A stretch of DNA of 5,012 nucleotides from Roseovarius sp. GTDB lineage: Bacteria; Pseudomonadota; Alphaproteobacteria; Rhodobacterales; Rhodobacteraceae. Positions 1-5,012 of the stretch are shown here, piece by piece. Under the pieces are notes generated by a model, which worked only from the letters and a program-made list of their open reading frames with translations, was not told the DNA's origin and made no database searches. Each line of letters starts with the position of its first letter. Position 1 is the first letter of the stretch. The position numbers and the translations under genes were made by a program. The stretch covers positions 1 through 5,012 of the forward strand of contig SLDH01000161.1 in assembly GCA_007125415.1 (NCBI GenBank), in the 5' to 3' direction.

Positions 1-224
1 ACGCCGGACTTGTTCATCACATGGCGGCTTTCGATGCCCGAGGCCTTGAGGATGAATTCTTCAGACGAAAGCGGCTTCGCCGCAACCTCGCCTGCGGCGA
101 TGGCCGCCGCGTGCCTTTCGTTGAAACGGTGCGCATAGGCGTTGAATGCCGTGACCAGTTCGGCATTGCTGATCGTCTCGCTTGGGGTGAATACCCCGGT
201 GCCGGTGATGGCGGGGAGATGCAT
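1..224 (-). CDS. Beta-ketoacyl-ACP synthase III (FabH-like), N-terminal part only
   Basis: This is the 5' end of a gene that leaves the window at its left edge; 74 complete codons are visible. The protein begins MHLPAITGTGVFTPSETIS and continues with NAELVTAFNAYAHRFNE and FILKASGIESRHVM. The ITGTGVFTPS strand followed by a helix, and the later KASGIESR segment, are typical of the N-terminal half of thiolase-fold KAS III enzymes, which condense an acyl-CoA with malonyl-ACP. The long insertion (HAAAIAAGEV) between these two parts resembles, from memory, the larger FabH paralogues such as Pseudomonas PA3286 rather than housekeeping FabH. The catalytic Cys, His and Asn lie outside the window, so activity cannot be judged. 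The ATG is supported by an AGGAAAGG ribosome binding site six bases upstream. A TTGACG at 279-274 could be a -35 box, but no good -10 follows it. The family call is firm; the exact role (fatty acid synthesis or a specialised pathway) is open. Confidence 0.85.
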   Translation of the reverse strand, partial: MHLPAITGTGVFTPSETISNAELVTAFNAYAHRFNERHAAAIAAGEVAAKPLSSEEFILKASGIESRHVMNKSG

Positions 225-230
225 GGGGGG

Positions 231-238
231 CCTTTCCT
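231..238 (-). promoter_or_regulatory. Ribosome binding site of the FabH-like gene
   Basis: The minus strand reads AGGAAAGG here, six bases before the ATG at 224. It decides the start, because no other in-frame ATG with a purine-rich leader is visible nearby. Confidence 0.7.
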
Positions 239-316
239 GCGCGTCAGGGCAGATCACAGCATCACCGCGCGCGCGTCAAGGGGGCGGCTGGCTGGGAGAT
301 ATCGGTGGCCCGGATC

Positions 317-366
317 GGACAGGCCAAAGGCTATGTCGAACTCTTCTGGCCACAACCGGCCTGTCC
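317..366. repeat. 9-bp perfect inverted repeat directly behind the tRNA gene
   Basis: GGACAGGCC at 317-325 is matched exactly by its reverse complement GGCCTGTCC at 358-366, with a 32-base loop. The right arm abuts the encoded CCA end of tRNA-Arg, so on the minus strand the tRNA precursor would run straight into this stem. It could help terminate or define the 3' trailer. No T-run follows it on the minus strand, so it is not a classical intrinsic terminator. The spacer from 225 to 366 holds nothing else convincing; a 10-base alternating CG run lies at 266-275. Confidence 0.5.
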
Positions 367-443
367 TGGCGATCCCGGGAGGACTCGAACCCCCAACATC
401 CTGATTAGAAGTCAGGTGCTCTATCCAGTTGAGCTACGGGACC
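367..443 (-). tRNA. tRNA-Arg (anticodon UCU)
   Basis: The minus strand folds into a complete cloverleaf. The acceptor arm is GGTCCCG pairing with CGGGATC, with one G-U pair. The D-arm is GCTC/GAGC. The anticodon stem is CCTGA/TCAGG around the loop CTTCTAA, which gives anticodon TCT and arginine (AGA/AGG codons). The T-arm is GGGGG/CCTCC around TTCGAGT, with one G-U pair. The discriminator base is G and CCA is encoded in the DNA at 369-367. AGA/AGG codons are rare in GC-rich genomes, so this should be a low-use tRNA. It lies 49 bases downstream of truA on the same strand, so either read-through from truA or its own promoter could transcribe it. Confidence 0.97.
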
Positions 444-453
444 GCTCGGCGCA

Positions 454-482
454 GTCTTACCGCTGCGGATGAGGCGGATCAA
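454..482 (-). promoter_or_regulatory. Possible promoter of tRNA-Arg
   Basis: On the minus strand TTGATC (482-477, 4 of 6 to the -35 consensus) is followed after exactly 17 bases by TAAGAC (459-454, 3 of 6 to the -10 consensus), ten bases before the mature tRNA 5' end. Spacing and position fit a housekeeping promoter in the truA-tRNA gap, but the -10 match is poor. Confidence 0.3.
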
Positions 483-492
483 TGGGTGAGTT

Positions 493-1299
493 TCACAGCG
501 ACAGGCACGTCGCCTGACCGGGTTCGGATGTCTCTGAAAAGGGGTTCTCCGCATATCTCACACCAGCGAGGTACAGGCCTTGTGGCGGGCAGACCGGGCC
601 GCAGGCGGCGCGCGACCGCTCCTCGAGCGCGCGCTTCACATCATCCGGTCGCCACCGCCCCGCGCCCACACGCTCGAGGGTTCCCACGATGCTGCGCACC
701 TGGTTGTGCAAAAAGGAGCGCGCCCGCAGCTGAAACTCCAATTCGGGCCCTGACCGGCCTTCGGCCGATACGATCTCGAGCGCATCCAGCGTCTTGACAG
801 GGCTTGCTGCCTGACAGATCGAGGAGCGGAAGGTGGTGAAGTCATGCTGACCCACAAGATACGCCGCCGCGGCCCGCATGGCGTCTGCGTCAAGGTCGTG
901 CTGAACTTGCCAGACCAGCCCCTTGTCGTGAGTGGCGGGGGCGCGGCGCATCAGAAGGCGAAAGAGATAACGGCGCTCGATGGCCGAAAATCGCGCATGC
1001 CAGTCCGCCGCTACCTCTGCGCAGGCGAGAATTGCAATGGGCGCGGGCTTCAGATGATGGTTCAGCGCCTCGGTCAGGCGGAAGGGTTCCCAAGCCTTGC
1101 CAAGGTCACAATGCGCCACCTGCCCCAGCGCATGCACACCCGCGTCCGTGCGTCCGGCTCCGGCGATGACATGAGGCCCCGGCTCGAGCTTTGCGAGAGC
1201 CGCTTCGATAGCCTCTTGTATGGACGGCCGATCAGACTGTCTTTGCCAGCCCGCAAATGGCGCGCCATGATACTCGACTTTCAATGCATATCTGGGCAT
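493..1299 (-). CDS. truA: tRNA pseudouridine(38-40) synthase TruA
   Basis: The product is 268 residues, close to the roughly 270 of E. coli TruA. It isomerises uridines 38, 39 and 40 in the anticodon arm of many tRNAs to pseudouridine and acts in the cytoplasm as a dimer. The start [20 protein letters not shown] is the family's first strand. The catalytic aspartate is D52 in [14 protein letters not shown] (49-60). Y111 in RRYLFR matches the conserved active-site tyrosine. The motifs [11 protein letters not shown] (150-160), [13 protein letters not shown] (197-209) and [11 protein letters not shown] (237-247) follow in the usual order, so the enzyme looks intact. The reading frame stays open for 96 more codons upstream, but that part is not TruA-like and runs through the intergenic hairpin, so I start at the ATG of MPRY. 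There is no Shine-Dalgarno sequence before it. The tail after residue 252 is unremarkable. It stands alone here apart from the downstream tRNA-Arg, whose anticodon loop could itself be a TruA substrate. Confidence 0.96.
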   Translation of the reverse strand: MPRYALKVEYHGAPFAGWQRQSDRPSIQEAIEAALAKLEPGPHVIAGAGRTDAGVHALGQVAHCDLGKAWEPFRLTEALNHHLKPAPIAILACAEVAADWHARFSAIERRYLFRLLMRRAPATHDKGLVWQVQHDLDADAMRAAAAYLVGQHDFTTFRSSICQAASPVKTLDALEIVSAEGRSGPELEFQLRARSFLHNQVRSIVGTLERVGAGRWRPDDVKRALEERSRAACGPVCPPQGLYLAGVRYAENPFSETSEPGQATCLSL

Positions 1300-1305
1300 G
1301 CCAGC

Positions 1306-1334
1306 GCTATAGCGCGGGCGCGCCCCTCGGACAA
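1306..1334 (-). promoter_or_regulatory. Possible leaderless promoter of truA
   Basis: On the minus strand TTGTCC (1334-1329) and TATAGC (1311-1306) are separated by exactly 17 bases, each matching 4 of 6 consensus positions. The A of the truA ATG is the seventh base after the -10 box, the usual start-site distance, so the transcript could begin at the start codon. That would account for the missing ribosome binding site. The -10 lies in a perfect 12-base palindrome, GCGCTATAGCGC (1304-1315), which might also be a protein-binding site. Confidence 0.4.
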
Positions 1335-1352
1335 TCCCTGACCTCCCCCTCT

Positions 1353-1369
1353 GGCAACCTTCGTGCCAA
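1353..1369 (-). promoter_or_regulatory. Sigma-54 type -24/-12 promoter match facing truA
   Basis: The minus strand reads TTGGCACGAAGGTTGCC. This fits the sigma-54 consensus YTGGCACGRNNNTTGCW at every specified position except the last (C instead of A/T). The TGGCAC (1368-1363) to TTGC (1357-1354) spacing is the required five bases. Initiation would fall near 1342, leaving a leader of about 42 bases before truA. No NtrC-like enhancer pair is evident upstream. TruA is not a known sigma-54 target, so chance resemblance, or use of the TGGCA/TGCCA half-symmetry by another protein, remains possible. Confidence 0.35.
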
Positions 1370-1388
1370 GTGTTTAGTCTTGGATGTT

Positions 1389-1447
1389 GAGTATTTTTGG
1401 CAAAATGAAGTCTAGGTGTCATATCCTTCATTTTGCCGGAAATACTC
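1389..1447. repeat. 22-bp stem-loop element between the truA and ycjX starts
   Basis: The left arm, 1389-1410, begins GAGTATTTTTGGC. The right arm, 1426-1447, ends GGAAATACTC. They are reverse complements at 20 of 22 positions, with a 15-base loop. The two differences are T-G oppositions in plus-strand RNA, so that transcript can pair along all 22 positions; minus-strand RNA would have two A-C mismatches. The fully paired strand is therefore the ycjX strand. From memory this AT-rich arm is a frequent intergenic motif in Roseobacter-group genomes, usually near gene ends; here it sits between two gene starts. The loop contains a GTG that opens into the ycjX frame, but this looks accidental. Confidence 0.75.
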
Positions 1448-1471
1448 CGGGGGTCCGGGGGCTGGCCCCCG
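1447..1471. repeat. C/G-run repeat and palindrome adjoining the stem-loop
   Basis: CCGGGGG occurs twice, at 1447-1453 and 1455-1461, and the second copy pairs with the following C-run: CGGGGGC (1456-1462) against GCCCCCG (1465-1471) around a two-base loop (or six pairs with a four-base loop). It directly follows the 22-bp stem-loop, and I believe the two parts recur together as one composite intergenic element in this bacterial group. It would lie in the ycjX leader if transcription starts upstream of it. Confidence 0.65.
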
Positions 1472-1514
1472 ACTGGCGGTTCGGGCAAGCCGCGGGCAGG
1501 CGAAGGGCACGGAT

Positions 1515-2930
1515 GTGGTGATTTCCAGAATGGCAGAGGGGCTGACACGCCGTGTCGACGGGCTTGCGAGCGGCCTTTCCGAGACATTCCTCGAGCCTGT
1601 CATCCGGCTTGGCGTGACGGGGCTTGCCCGGTCGGGCAAGACGGTGTTCATCACGTCGCTGGTGGCCAATCTGCTGGAGAGGGGCCGCATGCCGGGGGTT
1701 CTTGCAGCCCATGAGGGACGGATCTCGGCGGCATTTCTGCAGCCGCAGCCGGATGATACGGTGCCACGCTTCGACTACGAGGCGCATCTGGCAGCGCTGA
1801 GCGCGCCGGTACCCTCCTGGCCCGAGAGCACGCGCACGGTGTCGCAGTTGCGGCTGTCTTTGAGGGTGCGGCCCTCGGGGCTGCTTGGTGGGCTTCAAGG
1901 GCCCCGTGTCGTTCATGTCGATATCGTGGATTATCCGGGGGAATGGCTGCTCGATCTGGCGTTGCTCGACAAGAGCTATGCGGAATGGGCGACCGAGGCG
2001 CTGAGGCGGCTTAAATCCCGTCAGGAGGCTGCGCCCTACATCGCGCAGGCTCGGGAGGCAGAGGCGCAGGCCGCCTTCGAGGAGCCGGCGGCGCAGGCGC
2101 TGGCGCAGGGCTATGTGGCGTGTCTGCGGTCGGTCCGGGAAGCGGGATATTACCGTTGCACGCCCGGTCGCTTTCTCCTGCCCGGTGAGCTTGCCGGATC
2201 GCCGGTGCTGACCTTTGCGCCCCTTCCAAGGCCCGAGGCCCCATCGCGCCGCAGCCTCTGGCGGGAGATGGAGCGGCGCTTCGAGGCGTACAAGGCCCGC
2301 GTGGTCAAGCCGTTTTTCCGGGATCATTTCGCGCGGATCGACCGGCAGGTGGTGCTGATCGATGCGTTGGGCGCGATCCATCAGGGACCGCAGGCGGTGG
2401 AGGACATGCGCGGTGCAATGGCCGATACACTGGGTGCCTTCCGGCCCGGACGCAACGCCTTTCTCACCCGTCTGCTCATGGGGCGCCGGGTGGAGCGGAT
2501 CCTCTTTGCTGCCACCAAGGCGGATCATCTGCATCACACGCAGCACGGCAGGTTGCAGGCCATCATGGCAGCACTCACACATGAAGCGCGGGCCCGGGCG
2601 GATTTCGCCGGTGCCGAGACACGATCCATGGCCATCGCCGCCTTGCGCGCCACGACCGAAGAGACGATCGAGCATCATGGCCGTCCGCTCGATTGCGTGC
2701 GTGGCACCTTGCTGGAAAATGGCAGGCAGGCGGCATTCTACCCCGGCGAACTGCCGGACGACCCGATGCGCCTTCTGGCCCCCGCGCGCGAAGGCGCAGA
2801 GGCGTGGCTTGATGCGGATTACAAGGTCATGTCCTTCGCGCCTTCCCGGCTCGAGCTCAGGCCCGGTAACGGCCCGCCGCATATCAGGCTGGACCATGCG
2901 CTGCAGTTCCTGATCGGGGACCGGCTGTGA
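1515..2930 (+). CDS. ycjX: YcjX-family P-loop NTPase (DUF463)
   Basis: The predicted protein is 471 residues; E. coli YcjX has about 465. It is a GTPase-like protein of uncertain cellular role, linked in enterobacteria with the phage-shock/envelope stress genes. Walker A is GLARSGKT (36-43). A Walker B/G3-like stretch [11 protein letters not shown] (134-144) contains D139-x-x-G142. TKAD (334-337) matches the G4 guanine-specificity motif. The segments [16 protein letters not shown] and [11 protein letters not shown] are typical of the family. I chose the GTG at 1515 because AAGG (1503-1506) lies eight bases before it. The GTG at 1518 is nearly as good, and the ATG at 1530 is possible but has no ribosome binding site. 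The frame is open back to a GTG at 1416, but that stretch is the intergenic repeat element. The stop overlaps the next gene's start by four bases. No transmembrane segment is visible; it probably works at the membrane with the DUF697 protein encoded two genes on. Confidence 0.9.
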   Translation: MVISRMAEGLTRRVDGLASGLSETFLEPVIRLGVTGLARSGKTVFITSLVANLLERGRMPGVLAAHEGRISAAFLQPQPDDTVPRFDYEAHLAALSAPVPSWPESTRTVSQLRLSLRVRPSGLLGGLQGPRVVHVDIVDYPGEWLLDLALLDKSYAEWATEALRRLKSRQEAAPYIAQAREAEAQAAFEEPAAQALAQGYVACLRSVREAGYYRCTPGRFLLPGELAGSPVLTFAPLPRPEAPSRRSLWREMERRFEAYKARVVKPFFRDHFARIDRQVVLIDALGAIHQGPQAVEDMRGAMADTLGAFRPGRNAFLTRLLMGRRVERILFAATKADHLHHTQHGRLQAIMAALTHEARARADFAGAETRSMAIAALRATTEETIEHHGRPLDCVRGTLLENGRQAAFYPGELPDDPMRLLAPAREGAEAWLDADYKVMSFAPSRLELRPGNGPPHIRLDHALQFLIGDRL

Positions 2931-3349
2931 CGCCGGTCCGCGCCAGACTGTGGCATATGCCGCAGCTCCTGGGGGTGCTCTGGGCCTTCACCCGGCACAC
3001 CGCATGGTTGCCCTCCACGCGCCCCCGACGGGTGGATGTGGCGCTCATGGCGCGGATCATCCGGCGCGGATGGGTCCGGCAGGTTACGGGGGCCGCTTTC
3101 ATCGCCCGTGATGGGTGCTACATTCATGCGCTCTACGTGCATCCGGCATGGCACCGGCAGGGGCTGGGGCGCGCCTTGCTGGACGAGGCCAAGAGGGGCC
3201 GCGCGCGGCTGGAGCTCTGGGTTCTGGCCCAGAACACGGCAGCGCGGCAATTCTACGCCTCGCAGGGCTTCGAGGAGGTGCTTTGTGGCAGGGGCATGGG
3301 AAATGACGAAGACCTGCCGGATATCCTGATGATCTGGGAGGCGACATGA
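2927..3349 (+). CDS. Small GNAT-family N-acetyltransferase
   Basis: The product is 140 residues. GNAT enzymes move an acetyl group from acetyl-CoA to an amine; the substrate here is unknown. The acetyl-CoA binding region (motif A) is IHALYVHPAWHRQGLGRALL (66-85), with the pyrophosphate-binding QGLGRA turn at 78-83. Motif B is ELWVLAQNTAARQFYASQGF (96-115), including the usual N-x-x-A-x-x-F-Y helix. In the Q/R-x-x-G-x-G/A signature the first position is H76 rather than Gln or Arg. The N-terminal part before motif A (about 65 residues) is basic and diverges from well-known GNATs. The start is a GTG overlapping the ycjX TGA as GTGA, with GGGGA (2916-2920) six bases upstream; the stop overlaps the next ATG. 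Placed between YcjX and the DUF697 protein, it is translated with them. Whether it modifies one of them is speculation. Confidence 0.88.
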   Translation: MTPVRARLWHMPQLLGVLWAFTRHTAWLPSTRPRRVDVALMARIIRRGWVRQVTGAAFIARDGCYIHALYVHPAWHRQGLGRALLDEAKRGRARLELWVLAQNTAARQFYASQGFEEVLCGRGMGNDEDLPDILMIWEAT

Positions 3350-4347
3350 GCAAAGGCCCGGTTCTGATCGACCTGGAGGGCAAGCCCCGCGCGAAAGGCC
3401 CGTCCGACGTGCCGCCTGTACCCGAAGCGGAGGCCGCTCCCACGCCCGAAGGCCGCGCGATGCAGACGCTCGCCACACTGGCGGCGCGGCGGCCCTCCTG
3501 GCTTGGCCGGTGCTTCTGGGGGTTGCTGCTGGCCATCCTCGGCGTGGCCATCTCCGTGGCGGCATGGGATTTCGTGACCGGGTTGATCACCCGGATGCCG
3601 GTGCTCGGCTACGCGGTGAGCGGGTTGATCGCCGCTCTTGCCCTGGTGCTGCTGGCGATCGGGGCGCGTGAGGTATCGGCGTTCTCGCGCTTGTCACGAA
3701 TCGATACGCTGCATCATGCAGCGGAGACCGCGGTGAGCGGGGAAGATCTGGCTGCGGCACGCGAGGTGAGCGACGCGCTGCTGCGGTTCTATGAGGGGCG
3801 GGAGGACACGCGCTGGGGTCGGGATCGCCTGAAGGATTACGCAGCCGACCAGTTCGATGCGGGCGGTCTGCTGGCACTCGTGGAAGCGGAATTGCTGGCG
3901 CCGCTCGATGCCGCCGCCATAGGCGAGATCGAGGCTGCGGCGCGGCAGGTGGCCACCGTGACAGCGCTCGTGCCGCTGGCCTTTGCGGATGTCGTTGTCG
4001 CCCTGACCGCAAATCTCCGGATGATCCGCCGGATCGCCGAGATCTATGGCGGTCGGTCCGGCACTCTGGGAAGCTGGCGACTGGCGCGGGCAGTGATGAC
4101 TCATCTTGTGGCGACAGGGGCCGTGGCGGTGGGGGATGACCTTATCGGCTCGGTGGCGGGCGGCAGCGTGCTCTCGAAGATTTCGCGGCGGTTTGGCGAG
4201 GGCATCGTAAACGGTGCGCTCACGGCGCGGGTGGGCATTGCGGCGATGGAAGTCTGTCGTCCACTGCCCTTTGCACAAGGGCGACGCCCATCGGTGACCG
4301 GTGTGGTGAAACGTGCGCTCTCGGGGCTCTTCGCCCGCAAGCCTTGA
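3346..4347 (+). CDS. YcjF/TIGR01620-family inner membrane protein (DUF697)
   Basis: The product is 333 residues. A proline- and acid-rich cytoplasmic N-terminus (1-50) precedes two hydrophobic helices, about 55-77 (WGLLLAILGVAISVAAW) and 86-106 (LGYAVSGLIAALALVLLAIG), joined by a short loop. A helical charged region follows (110-200). The DUF697 domain, about 200-305, includes VPLAFADVVVALTANLRMIR and RIAEIYGGRSG, the best-conserved family segment. This matches E. coli YcjF, a membrane partner encoded next to ycjX; no biochemical activity is established. The ATG overlaps the acetyltransferase stop as ATGA, with GGGAGG (3336-3341) four bases before it, so translation is coupled. It is the last gene of the three-gene unit and is followed by a hairpin at 4366-4396. 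Family identity is strong; the likely role, with YcjX in envelope stress or membrane maintenance, is inferred from context. Confidence 0.9.
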   Translation: MSKGPVLIDLEGKPRAKGPSDVPPVPEAEAAPTPEGRAMQTLATLAARRPSWLGRCFWGLLLAILGVAISVAAWDFVTGLITRMPVLGYAVSGLIAALALVLLAIGAREVSAFSRLSRIDTLHHAAETAVSGEDLAAAREVSDALLRFYEGREDTRWGRDRLKDYAADQFDAGGLLALVEAELLAPLDAAAIGEIEAAARQVATVTALVPLAFADVVVALTANLRMIRRIAEIYGGRSGTLGSWRLARAVMTHLVATGAVAVGDDLIGSVAGGSVLSKISRRFGEGIVNGALTARVGIAAMEVCRPLPFAQGRRPSVTGVVKRALSGLFARKP

Positions 4348-4365
4348 GTTGTCGTGGCGGCGGCC

Positions 4366-4396
4366 TGGCGGCACAGCGTCCGGTGCTGCGCCGCCA
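4366..4396. terminator. Hairpin between convergent genes, without a U-tract
   Basis: TGGCGGCACAGC (4366-4377) pairs with GCTGCGCCGCCA (4385-4396) around a seven-base loop, 11 of 12 positions. The single mismatch becomes a G-U pair in minus-strand RNA. It fills most of the 67-base gap between the DUF697 stop and the stop of the convergent small gene, the right place for a two-way terminator. No T-run follows on either strand, so it may act with Rho or simply protect mRNA 3' ends. Confidence 0.5.
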
Positions 4397-4414
4397 AGCC
4401 CTGTCAGTGCCGCA

Positions 4415-4666
4415 TCACTCGACGACGATGCCGGTGCCGGCTTGCGGATTGGTGGCTTGCCCATCCGTAGCCGCCGGGGCGGTAGCGCCGTTCTCCTCGG
4501 TGATTGTTCCGGTGTTGAAGCTGCTGAGCGCGACGAGCCCGCCGAGCAGGACCACGACGACCAGAAGCGCGATCAGACTGCCCCGGGTCGATGCCGACCC
4601 GACCGAATTCTCATAGCCCATCTGCTGGGGCGAACGACGCTGGGTTTCATCATGAAAGTTATACAT
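4415..4666 (-). CDS. Small single-pass membrane protein, unknown function
   Basis: I do not recognise this 83-residue protein. It starts MYNFHDETQRRSPQQMGYEN, a polar N-terminus, followed by one hydrophobic helix at about 30-48 (SLIALLVVVVLLGGLVALSS). The remaining 34 residues are low-complexity, rich in Thr, Ala, Gly and Gln, ending TGIVVE. R28 just before the helix and the acidic E57-E58 after it suggest N-inside, C-outside. There is no cleavable signal peptide or lipobox. The open frame extends 77 codons upstream, but the ATG at 4666 is preceded by an almost ideal ribosome binding site, and the upstream extension runs into the neighbouring terminator. It is convergent with the DUF697 gene and lies downstream, on the same strand, of the FAS1 gene, but a strong terminator separates those two, so it is probably transcribed alone. 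Confidence 0.85.
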   Translation of the reverse strand: MYNFHDETQRRSPQQMGYENSVGSASTRGSLIALLVVVVLLGGLVALSSFNTGTITEENGATAPAATDGQATNPQAGTGIVVE

Positions 4667-4671
4667 GGTCT

Positions 4672-4680
4672 CCTCCTTTC
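4672..4680 (-). promoter_or_regulatory. Strong ribosome binding site of the 83-residue gene
   Basis: The minus strand reads GAAAGGAGG, complementary to the 16S rRNA 3' end along its length, five bases before the ATG at 4666. It is the best Shine-Dalgarno in the window; it fixes the start and suggests high translation. Confidence 0.85.
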
Positions 4681-4693
4681 GATTGGCTTCGAA

Positions 4694-4721
4694 AATATGA
4701 GTGCACTGGTCCGAATGACAG
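4694..4721 (-). promoter_or_regulatory. Possible promoter of the 83-residue gene
   Basis: On the minus strand CTGTCA (4721-4716) and CATATT (4699-4694) are 16 bases apart, each matching 4 of 6 sigma-70 positions. Transcription would start about 20 bases before the ATG, leaving room for the strong ribosome binding site. The rest of the 208-base spacer (4667-4874) shows no other convincing element. Confidence 0.35.
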
Positions 4722-4874
4722 GGAATCCGAGTGCCGCCCGCATTTGCGCAGAACCAAGCCAAAAGGCGCGATTTCAACAGGCAAACATCCGCGATAGGCG
4801 AGAACCTACCGCTGACAGAGGCCAAAAACCGCGTGATTCTGCCGGTCCGGGCAGATGGTCCAGAAGGGTTGGGC

Positions 4875-4910
4875 AAAAAAAGGGCCCGGCAGATCACCTC
4901 TGCCGGGCCG
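4875..4910 (-). terminator. Intrinsic terminator of the fasciclin-domain gene
   Basis: GGCCCGGCAG (4883-4892) and CTGCCGGGCC (4900-4909) form a perfect 10-bp GC-rich stem with a seven-base loop. On the minus strand the stem is followed almost at once by seven Ts (4881-4875). It begins 25 bases after the stop codon of the FAS1 gene, so it ends that transcript and insulates the small membrane-protein gene beyond it. Confidence 0.92.
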
Positions 4911-4934
4911 AAAAACCGGGCGTGTGCCAGGCGA

Positions 4935-5012
4935 TCAGGGCATCAACACCTTGTCGATCACATGGATCACGCCGTTGGTGGCGAGAATATCCGCGCTGAT
5001 CACATTGGCGTC
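4935..5012 (-). CDS. Fasciclin (FAS1) domain protein, C-terminal end only
   Basis: Only the last 25 codons and the TGA are inside the window; the gene enters from the right edge. They read DANVISADILATNGVIHVID then KVLMP. The pattern N-G-V-I-H-V-I-D-x-V-L-x-P is the conserved H2 motif that closes a FAS1 domain, and the preceding segment (A-D-I-x-A-x-N) matches the strand before it. Bacterial single-FAS1 proteins are usually secreted or lipid-anchored and linked to adhesion or surface functions; that part cannot be checked here because the N-terminus is missing. The protein ends directly after the domain, as is usual for the short single-domain form. Confidence 0.92.
   Translation of the reverse strand, partial: DANVISADILATNGVIHVIDKVLMP

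Noticed and set aside
21..404. A 127-codon plus-strand open frame at the left edge.
   Set aside because: It is antisense to the FabH-like gene and runs into the tRNA-Arg gene; its last residues are translated tRNA sequence.
1380..1408. A sigma-70 promoter for ycjX (TTGGAT with an AAATGA -10).
   Set aside because: The -10 match is poor and the spacing is met only by chance-level sequence; no convincing ycjX promoter was found.
1416..1514. A GTG start for ycjX inside the hairpin loop, adding 33 residues.
   Set aside because: The extra residues are translated repeat sequence with no ribosome binding site; the conserved part begins after 1515.
1300..1587. A 96-codon N-terminal extension of truA in the same open frame.
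   Set aside because: It crosses the 22-bp hairpin and C/G-run element and is not TruA-like; the family start is MPRY at 1299, with length then matching E. coli TruA.
1428..2897. A 489-codon open frame on the minus strand opposite ycjX.
   Set aside because: It is the GC-rich shadow of ycjX, rich in Arg, His and Pro, with no recognisable motif.
2819..3565. A 248-codon minus-strand open frame across the acetyltransferase gene.
   Set aside because: It overlaps three genes with clear families and has biased Arg/Pro/Ala composition typical of antisense frames.
3694..4464. A 256-codon minus-strand open frame opposite the DUF697 gene.
   Set aside because: No domain signature and no ribosome binding site; it overlaps a well-supported membrane protein and the convergent small gene.
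4667..4897. A 77-codon upstream extension of the small membrane protein.
   Set aside because: It starts inside the FAS1 gene's terminator stem-loop, while a near-ideal ribosome binding site marks the ATG at 4666.
4313..4999. A 228-codon plus-strand open frame over the right end.
   Set aside because: It runs antisense through the 83-residue gene, the intrinsic terminator and the FAS1 gene, all better supported.

Overview
The window reads as ordinary chromosome of a GC-rich alphaproteobacterium, most likely a member of the Roseobacter/Rhodobacteraceae group. This assignment is inference. It rests on the GC-rich codon use, the wording of the encoded proteins, the ycjX / acetyltransferase / DUF697 gene order, and a hairpin plus C/G-run intergenic element that I remember as common in that group. 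I could not run a search.

Layout from left to right. Positions 1-224 (minus) hold the N-terminal third or less of a ketoacyl-ACP synthase III (FabH-like) gene that runs off the left edge. A 142-base spacer follows, with an inverted repeat directly behind a tRNA-Arg(UCU) gene (367-443, minus, CCA encoded). Positions 493-1299 (minus) are truA, the tRNA pseudouridine(38-40) synthase. The 215-base gap between the divergent starts of truA and ycjX is the most structured part of the window. It carries a possible leaderless promoter placed exactly on the truA start, a close match to a sigma-54 -24/-12 promoter facing truA, a 22-bp stem-loop, and a C/G-run palindrome.

Positions 1515-4347 (plus) form a tightly coupled three-gene unit: ycjX-family P-loop protein, a small GNAT acetyltransferase, and a YcjF/TIGR01620 (DUF697) two-helix membrane protein. 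Both junctions are 4-base stop/start overlaps, so the three are almost certainly translated from one mRNA. YcjX and YcjF also sit together in enterobacteria near the phage-shock genes; the inserted acetyltransferase is the unusual part.

A U-less hairpin (4366-4396) separates this operon from a convergent small gene (4415-4666, minus) for an 83-residue single-pass membrane protein with a near-ideal ribosome binding site. Upstream of it, a classical intrinsic terminator (4875-4910) ends a fasciclin (FAS1) domain gene whose last 25 codons enter from the right edge.

I see no mobile element, CRISPR array, defence island or other clearly undescribed system. The points worth a second look are the truA/ycjX intergenic region, the acetyltransferase coupled into the ycjX-ycjF pair, and the uncharacterised small membrane protein.
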